Shown here in pieces: positions 59,208-64,000 of a DNA stretch of 64,000 nt (positions are counted from its first letter, which is position 1; each line of letters opens with the position of its first letter). The stretch spans positions 1,484,001-1,548,000 of the forward strand of contig BROG01000075.1 of the NCBI GenBank assembly GCA_030159075.1. The letters run 5' to 3'. The DNA comes from Atrina japonica. Its lineage: Eukaryota > Mollusca > Bivalvia > Pterioida > Pinnidae. The notes below the pieces were generated by a model. The model worked only from the letters and a program-made list of their open reading frames with translations, did not search any database and was not told where the DNA came from. The translations under genes were made by a program, and so were the position numbers.

Positions 59208-60804
59208 TCGAACACTAGCCATAACTTGTTCCAGTATCCCTTTAACAAAGATCGTTTAAACTTAGTAGTGTCTAATGATGCTTCTGTTGAAATCGACCGA
59301 GAAAAGACAATGCCATCGTGTGCTGTTAGGAAAATTTCAAGTCGAAAACATGAAAGCGATACAACGTGTAATGAGTTAGATGCTCTAGTTTATTGAATAA
59401 CCAAATTGGTTGTTGTAAAGCGCATAACAGACCATGATTTCGATAATGTGAAAACTGACAAACTTTTGATTTCCGGCTCGGGGAAAAAACTGGTCTCAAT
59501 GTGGCGACTGAATGAGGATAAACACTCGCCAAAATCTAAAAAATGGTCGCATTTGCGAGTGATTTGGTCGCGTTGTAGAGCGCTGAGGAATATAATAATT
59601 CTAGATATATTGGTGGACTGTTGTAGTATTATGATAGGTGTAATGTTTTCTTTGCAAACAAGGATGTAATTGGCATACTGTTGTAATATTATGATACATT
59701 AATGTTGTCATTGCTAGCAAGGATGTAAAAATTCTAGATACATTGGTGTACTTTTGTAATATAATGATAGGTGTAATGTTGTCATTGCAAACAAGGATAT
59801 AATAGTTCTAGATAGGTGTAATGTTGTCATTGCAAACAAGGATATAATAGTTCTAGATAGGTGTAATGTTGTCATTGCAAACAAGGAAATAATAGTTCTA
59901 GATAGGTTTAATGGTGGCATTGCAAACAAGGATGTAATAGTTCTTGATACAATGATGTACAAATATAAATGATGATTCTTATGTTGTTATGATACAATGA
60001 TATTGTAAATTAGAGATTGGAAGGGGAGACAAAGACTTGTAAACATAATAAAGAAAGGCCTTTTTATTTTAGTAGCAAACAAGGATGTAATGATGATGTA
60101 TGAAATAAGCTGGCATTCACATTACATGTATTTATATTAATTAAGTGTTTTGTATATACACAATTGTAATACTGAAATCAAAACAAAAACACAAATCTAT
60201 AAAATAGAAAACCAGTATGTCACATGATACAGTACTGTCAAAATAGCTTACACCCATAGCAACAACTAAAACACATATAAGTAATATCTAAACACACAAA
60301 AAATCAAACACCTTTAAATACAAGAAAGCGAGACACAATTTTTACACACTTCTGGTCAAAAGATTTATATACAACAGTACAATAAGCATCTCAAACTACA
60401 CACATCCAAATAACAATGACTTGCACATCATGACAACACATAGTTATGGATGGAATAGTTATAATGACATCTGTATGTCCAGTCAAGTGGACAACTGTTA
60501 TACCAAACAGTTATTAACAGAATGAATAATGTGAGATCTCTAAACTAACTACAATTACAAGTATCATACCAGTAAAGCATTTTTTTTAATAAGCTAAGTT
60601 AGGTATCTACAACTCACCCATATCCATTATTTTCTCTCCTACGTTCAACAGGAAAAACAAAATAAATTATTACGTGGCTAAATTATGCTATAATATGGTA
60701 ATTGTTTGGCTTTCAAATGAGATGTTCTGGACAGTGATCATACACTAACACTTGTACAGACAAAGATAAACGAGTGTATAAGGAGGGTCAGATACATAAA
60801 CAGA

Positions 60805-61470
60805 AAAAGTGACATACAGAGAGAGACAAGTGCAAAAAAGGACAGATACAGTTACAAACAGGCAAATACAGAGACAGACAGGCAAAAAACAGATACAGAC
60901 AGTCAAATACAGAGACAGTCAAATACAGACAGTCAGATACAGAGACAGACAGGCAAATACATGGACTGACAGGCAAATACAGAGACAGACAGGCAATATA
61001 CAGATACAGAGTCAAATACAGAGACAGTCAAATACAGATAGTCAGATACAGACAGGCTAATACAGAAACAGGCAAACACAGAGACAGAGACAGACAAATA
61101 CAGAGACACAGGCAAACAGGTAATTAAAGGGACAATAGGCAGATCCTGAGTGACAGACATATTCTGATACAGACAGACAAATACAGAGATATACAGGTAA
61201 ATAAAGGCAAATACGGAGATGGACAAGCAACTACTGAGAGAGACATGCAAATACAGAGACAGACAGGCAAATACACAGACCAACAGGGAAATACAGAGAT
61301 GGACAGGCAAATACAGGGATAGACAGTGAAATACAGAGAGGATGACAGGGAGAAAGAGAGACATAATGACACACATATATAGAAAGAGGCATACATACAG
61401 GCAGATGAAGAGATAAATAGATACAGGGAGATGAAAAGACAGGGAGACAGGAATAGATCAGCAAAACAGA
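60805..61470 (+). repeat. Purine-rich minisatellite based on ACAGAGACAGACAGGCAAAT
   Basis: About 650 bp of ACAGAGACAGACAGGCAAAT and shorter variants in changing order (mixed 8, 12 and 16-bp blocks of GACA and AATACAGA). The long Cys/Leu/Ser-rich frames on the minus strand result from the repeat. Confidence 0.92.
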
Positions 61471-61853
61471 AAATATATACAGCAAGAAAAAGAAACACAA
61501 TGTTACAAACAAAAACTTGGAAACAAGAAAATAAATAGAAGGTAGCGAAAAATAGCAACCGAAATTCTAAAAACTTCAGCTACATATCATTTTTCATTGT
61601 ATTGAAAAAGTTTACTCTCTTTTGTTTTCTTTTCTTTTACATTCTCTAACTGAAAAAAAATTATTTCCAATAGCCTATGAGCCATGACACAAATTTAAAA
61701 TAAAACAAAAAAACTCAAATTTAAGTAGAACATCTGATAATACATCTGAAATTGTTGGAATCTCTTTCTGCCAAATTTTTAAATGATTATGTCAAGTTTG
61801 AACTGTTACTAATAAATGCAATTTTTGTTCTAAAGATTTCTAATACATGACCA

Positions 61854-61944
61854 TTAACTTATTTGCCCCTCAAGACACATTTAGAGTAGTCCAAATGATT
61901 GATTTACAGAATAGTCTATCGTTTTTCAGGGGTTGATGAGCTAA
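61854..61944 (+). mobile_element. Short palindromic MITE, copy 3
   Basis: 91 bp from TTAACTTATTTGCCCCT to AGGGGTTGATGAGCTAA, with GACACATTTAGAGTAGTCCA in the core, the same length as the 30089 copy. A more distant relative may follow at 62066-62149 (TTTTTCATTCCTAC ... AACTCAGGGATAAATGGGTTAA). Confidence 0.75.
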
Positions 61945-62214
61945 CAGATCCCAGTGCTGTCATTTTTCATACACATGCACAATTCTGTTAAGAAAACACA
62001 ATTTGTATATTTCATTTAGACTCTATAACAAGTTTAGATTTTTGTTATATAACACCTTTAACTTTTTCATTCCTACAGGCTGCAATAGACTAGTCTTAAA
62101 CTATAGAAAAGAATATACCATTTAGAAACTCAGGGATAAATGGGTTAAATCTAGTGCAGTTGGCTGTAAAATCAATAAAAAGAAATTGTACTTTTCTATT
62201 TAGTGGTTTAGATC

Positions 62215-63262
62215 AGTCCATATGACTAAGAAATCCCAAAGGGATTTTGGTGCCCACCATGGAATGTTCTATGTCTGATCTATGACAGACTGTTTTTTTT
62301 CTCTTCTTTTCTCTTATTTTGTGTCTCAACATTGAATTTGAACTTAAATCCATATTTCTATGAAATACATTTTTCACAAGATTATAGAGAAACTGAACTT
62401 GAACTGAACATATTACATTTTAAGAGAGAATGGAATTCAACATGGCCGACAGGTGTCCATCTTGGATTTTGAAAATGTAATATGCACATCTAGACCTCAG
62501 GGGGAACCTCTGTAATCAATTTGGAAAAGGTTCCTTCAGTACATTCTGAGAAATAAATACTCCCATTGTCAAATTCCAAGATGGCCACCTGTCAGCCATG
62601 TAGGAATCCAATCTTTCTGAAAATGTCTTATGCACCACTAGATCTTAAGGGGAACCTTGATGTCAAATTTCAATAAGATTCCATCAGTCCTTTCTAAGAA
62701 ATAGCAGTAACAAACATCCTTTGGTCAAAATCCAAGATGGCCGTTTGTCAGCCATGTTGGATTTCGATCTCTTTGAAAATGTAATATGCACAACTAAACC
62801 TGAAGGGGAAACTTGATATCAAATTTCAAGGAGATTCCTTTAGTACTTTCTGAGAAATAGCGGTAACAAACATCCTTTTGTCAAAATCCAAATTGGCCAC
62901 CTGTCAGCCATGTTGGATTCCGATCTCTCTGAAAATGTCATATACACAACTAGATCTTTAGGGGAACTTTGATGTCAAATTTCAATGAGATTCCATCAGT
63001 CCTCTCTGAGAAATAGAGGTAACAAACATCCTTTGGTCAAAATCCAAAATGGCCGCCTGTCGGCCATGTTGGATTCCGATATCTCTGAAAATTTATATGC
63101 ACAACTAGACCTCAAGGGGAACCTTAATGTAAAATTTCAAGGAGATCCCTTCAGTCCTTTCTGAGAACTAGCGGTGACAAGAATTGCTCAGGACGGATGG
63201 ACGACAGACCATGGATGCAGGGCCATGTGAATAGATCAACAGATGGTGGACTAAAAAGTCAA
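62215..63262 (+). mobile_element. Element with five core repeats of about 155 bp (pearl/Helitron-type candidate)
   Basis: Starts with GACTAAGAAATCCCAAAGGG and GATTTTGGTGCCCACCATGG; ends with GACGGATGGACGACAGACCA and GATGGTGGACTAAAAAG. Five core units start near 62441, 62580, 62735, 62890 and 63047, each with 'ATGGCC...TGTC.GCCATGT', 'GATCT..AGGGGAAC.TTGATGTC' and 'TTCTGAGAAATAG.GGTAACAA'. No coding frame. I recall core-repeat elements of this kind (pearl elements, thought to be Helitron-related) from oysters; the match is from memory. Confidence 0.65.
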
Positions 63263-63419
63263 GGGTGGGCAAGTACACATACCCAAAGAACACATTTGCT
63301 CACATCAAATAATTGACTCTACTTTATCAGATAAATATAGTCATTCCCTGAAATTCAAAGTTGGCAATACATGTATATGAACAAATTTCTATGACAACAA
63401 TATTTGATACAATATTTAC

Positions 63420-63535
63420 CTGGTCCTACAAAGCTTTTGCTCTTCTTAGAGTGATACAGAAATATGTCTTTTGGTGTGAGTTGGAGTGCATTGGATGGAA
63501 CAAACTTCTTAATCGGTGTTAATGGCTTAGGAGTT
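63420..63535 (-). CDS. BTBD16: BTBD16-like exon 1 of window (internal exon)
   Basis: Acceptor cttacag before 63535 and donor G|gtaaat after 63420. The exon has one leading base, 38 codons and one trailing base. It encodes TPKPLTPIKK...PKDIFLYHSKKSKSFVGP, a basic, proline-rich lead into the BTB fold. The single G left over joins AT of the next exon to make the Asp that begins DVLLKCL. The acceptor shows this is not the first exon; no further exon was found between 63536 and 64000. Confidence 0.8.
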
Positions 63536-64000
63536 CTGTAAGAAGGATGAACAATGGGGGATTACATCAAATCAAAGATATTCATGCAGGAACCAAATTT
63601 TAGCTTTTTTTTTATAAAAAAAAGCGCTTCAAAAGAGATAAAAATGATTATGAGGTTAAACATTCAGTTTTCTAATGTGTGAATGTAGTTGGTATAAATT
63701 ATTTGTTTCAAATAAAATGTACGGTATAAGGCAGAAAATACAAACTAGAGAAATTAAAAAATATCTTATCATGATGAAAGTGCCTAGAATTCTTAATGAG
63801 ATGAAATGGTGACATATTCCCTAACTTACTTAATACCCTTTTTACCATATTGTAGTTTAAATTCATGCATACACTTGATGAAATATATCTCAATGTTTTA
63901 CAGATGCTGATTTTGGTTACAGTGACGTAATACTGTGAGGATTATCAACATGATTTAATCACTGACATACCAAGACAGAATGATGTTCAAGCTATAGATT
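63536..64000 (-). other. Upstream intron of the BTBD16-like gene (partial)
   Basis: Sequence before exon 1 of the window on the minus strand. It begins with a good acceptor (cttacag) and shows no further exon that I can support, so the remaining N-terminal exons probably lie beyond 64000. Confidence 0.55.

Larger units (their letters stand above)
58422..59432 (+). repeat. Tandem duplication of about 505 bp
   Basis: Copy 1 is 58422-58930 and copy 2 about 58931-59432; both start GACCTGATCGTCAGACAAAC and end TTGTAAAGCGCATAACA. They are nearly identical apart from small indels: copy 1 lacks part of the CTTTCTG stem, copy 2 has an extra GAGAAAAGACAATGCCATC and lacks TTTTATACAGTAATCCAC. The block is less AT-rich than its surroundings. 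Confidence 0.92.
58022..59585. mobile_element. hAT-like non-autonomous element with internal duplication
   Basis: The left end CAGGGCTCTACAACACTAAA and the reverse of the right end CAGCGCTCTACAACGCGACC agree at 13 of the first 14 bases, with further weak agreement inward. AGGAA lies directly outside both ends (58017-58021 and 59586-59590). CAGGG ends fit hAT; most hAT duplicate 8 bp, but a 5-bp group is known. Inside is a direct duplication of about 505 bp. 1564 bp, no transposase frame. Confidence 0.75.
57725..60090 (+). repeat. Minisatellite of about 45-50 bp, interrupted by a hAT-like element
   Basis: Left part 57725-58021 with units such as AACAAGGATG.CAT.CTGTCA and ATGGGAATAATATTGTAAAT; right part 59591-60090 with AACAAGGATGTAATAGTTCT, AGATAGGTGTAATGTTGTCA. 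AACAAGGAT...A.TGTCA.TG is shared by both. The two sides differ more than units within a side, so they have evolved apart since the insertion, or were already distinct. Confidence 0.75.
50050..63419 (-). other. Intron between exons 1 and 2 of the window
   Basis: 13370 bp, the longest intron here. It contains microsatellites and short arrays (50434-51570), a TTAA MITE, a SINE, pogo-like fragments, a repeat-like region at 53930-55230, a Harbinger-like element, a minisatellite broken by a hAT-like element, a purine-rich array, a MITE and a five-unit repeat. 50760-51460 and 55240-56330 show nothing I can name. Confidence 0.65.

Noticed and set aside
59406..59669. 87-codon plus-strand frame at the right end of the hAT-like element
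   Set aside because: It starts in the duplicated block and runs through the inverted end into the minisatellite; it contains no transposase motif.
60788..61558. Long hydrophobic, Cys/Leu/Ser-rich minus-strand frames resembling membrane proteins
   Set aside because: Produced by the GACAGACAGGCAAATACAGA array; no start, splice sites or conserved residues.

Overview
The window looks like nuclear DNA of a lophotrochozoan animal, most likely a mollusc and probably a bivalve. It is AT-rich, every recognisable coding segment is a short exon with GT-AG borders, and the space between exons is full of microsatellites, minisatellites, tRNA-derived SINEs, MITEs and longer repeats. Several of these match what I know of bivalve repeats: the SINE tail containing GGGACGTTAAACAACAAT, elements that start or end with a 'GCTCA(C/T)(C/T)TGAG...CAGGTGAGCTAAAA' motif, and an element with about 155-bp core repeats carrying 'ATGGCC...GTC.GCCATGTTGG'. 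The species call is inference.

One gene explains all the coding sequence I can support. A minus-strand gene runs from 63535 (where it enters, its 5' part lying beyond 64000) to a stop codon at 949-951. Fourteen exons join with consistent phase into a 492-residue open frame ending in a stop. The product has a BTB fold split by a charged insertion, a BACK-like helical region, and a C-terminal domain of the germ-cell-less/BTBD16 type. It matches what I remember of vertebrate BTBD16 along most of its length, so I call it a BTBD16 orthologue lacking only its N-terminal end. Coding sequence is about 1.48 kb of a 62.6-kb span; thirteen introns of 0.8 to 13.4 kb make up the rest.

Layout from low to high coordinate (3' to 5' of the gene): last exon and 3' flank (1-1017); exons 13-11 (3305-7046); a 9.6-kb intron with SINEs, a MITE and minisatellites; exons 10-9 (16625-17592); a 6.4-kb intron with a 22.3-22.9 kb minisatellite; exon 8 (24017-24136); a 6.2-kb intron with a tandem array broken by a 1.4-kb inverted-repeat element and another array broken by a TTAA MITE; exon 7 (30303-30370); a 4-kb intron with a 1.2-kb minisatellite; exon 6 (34363-34425); an intron with three minisatellites and two SINEs; exon 5 (37861-37930); an intron dominated by a 2.7-kb 54-bp minisatellite; exons 4-2 (44673-50049) separated by hAT-like, mariner/pogo-like and Tc1-like remnants; a 13.4-kb intron with Harbinger-like and hAT-like non-autonomous elements and several arrays; exon 1 of the window (63420-63535).

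I found no second gene, no intact transposase, no RNA gene outside SINE heads, and no convincing new biological system. The strongest unexplained pattern is that at least five mobile-element insertions sit inside tandem arrays, plus an internally duplicated hAT-like element with long perfect hairpins.
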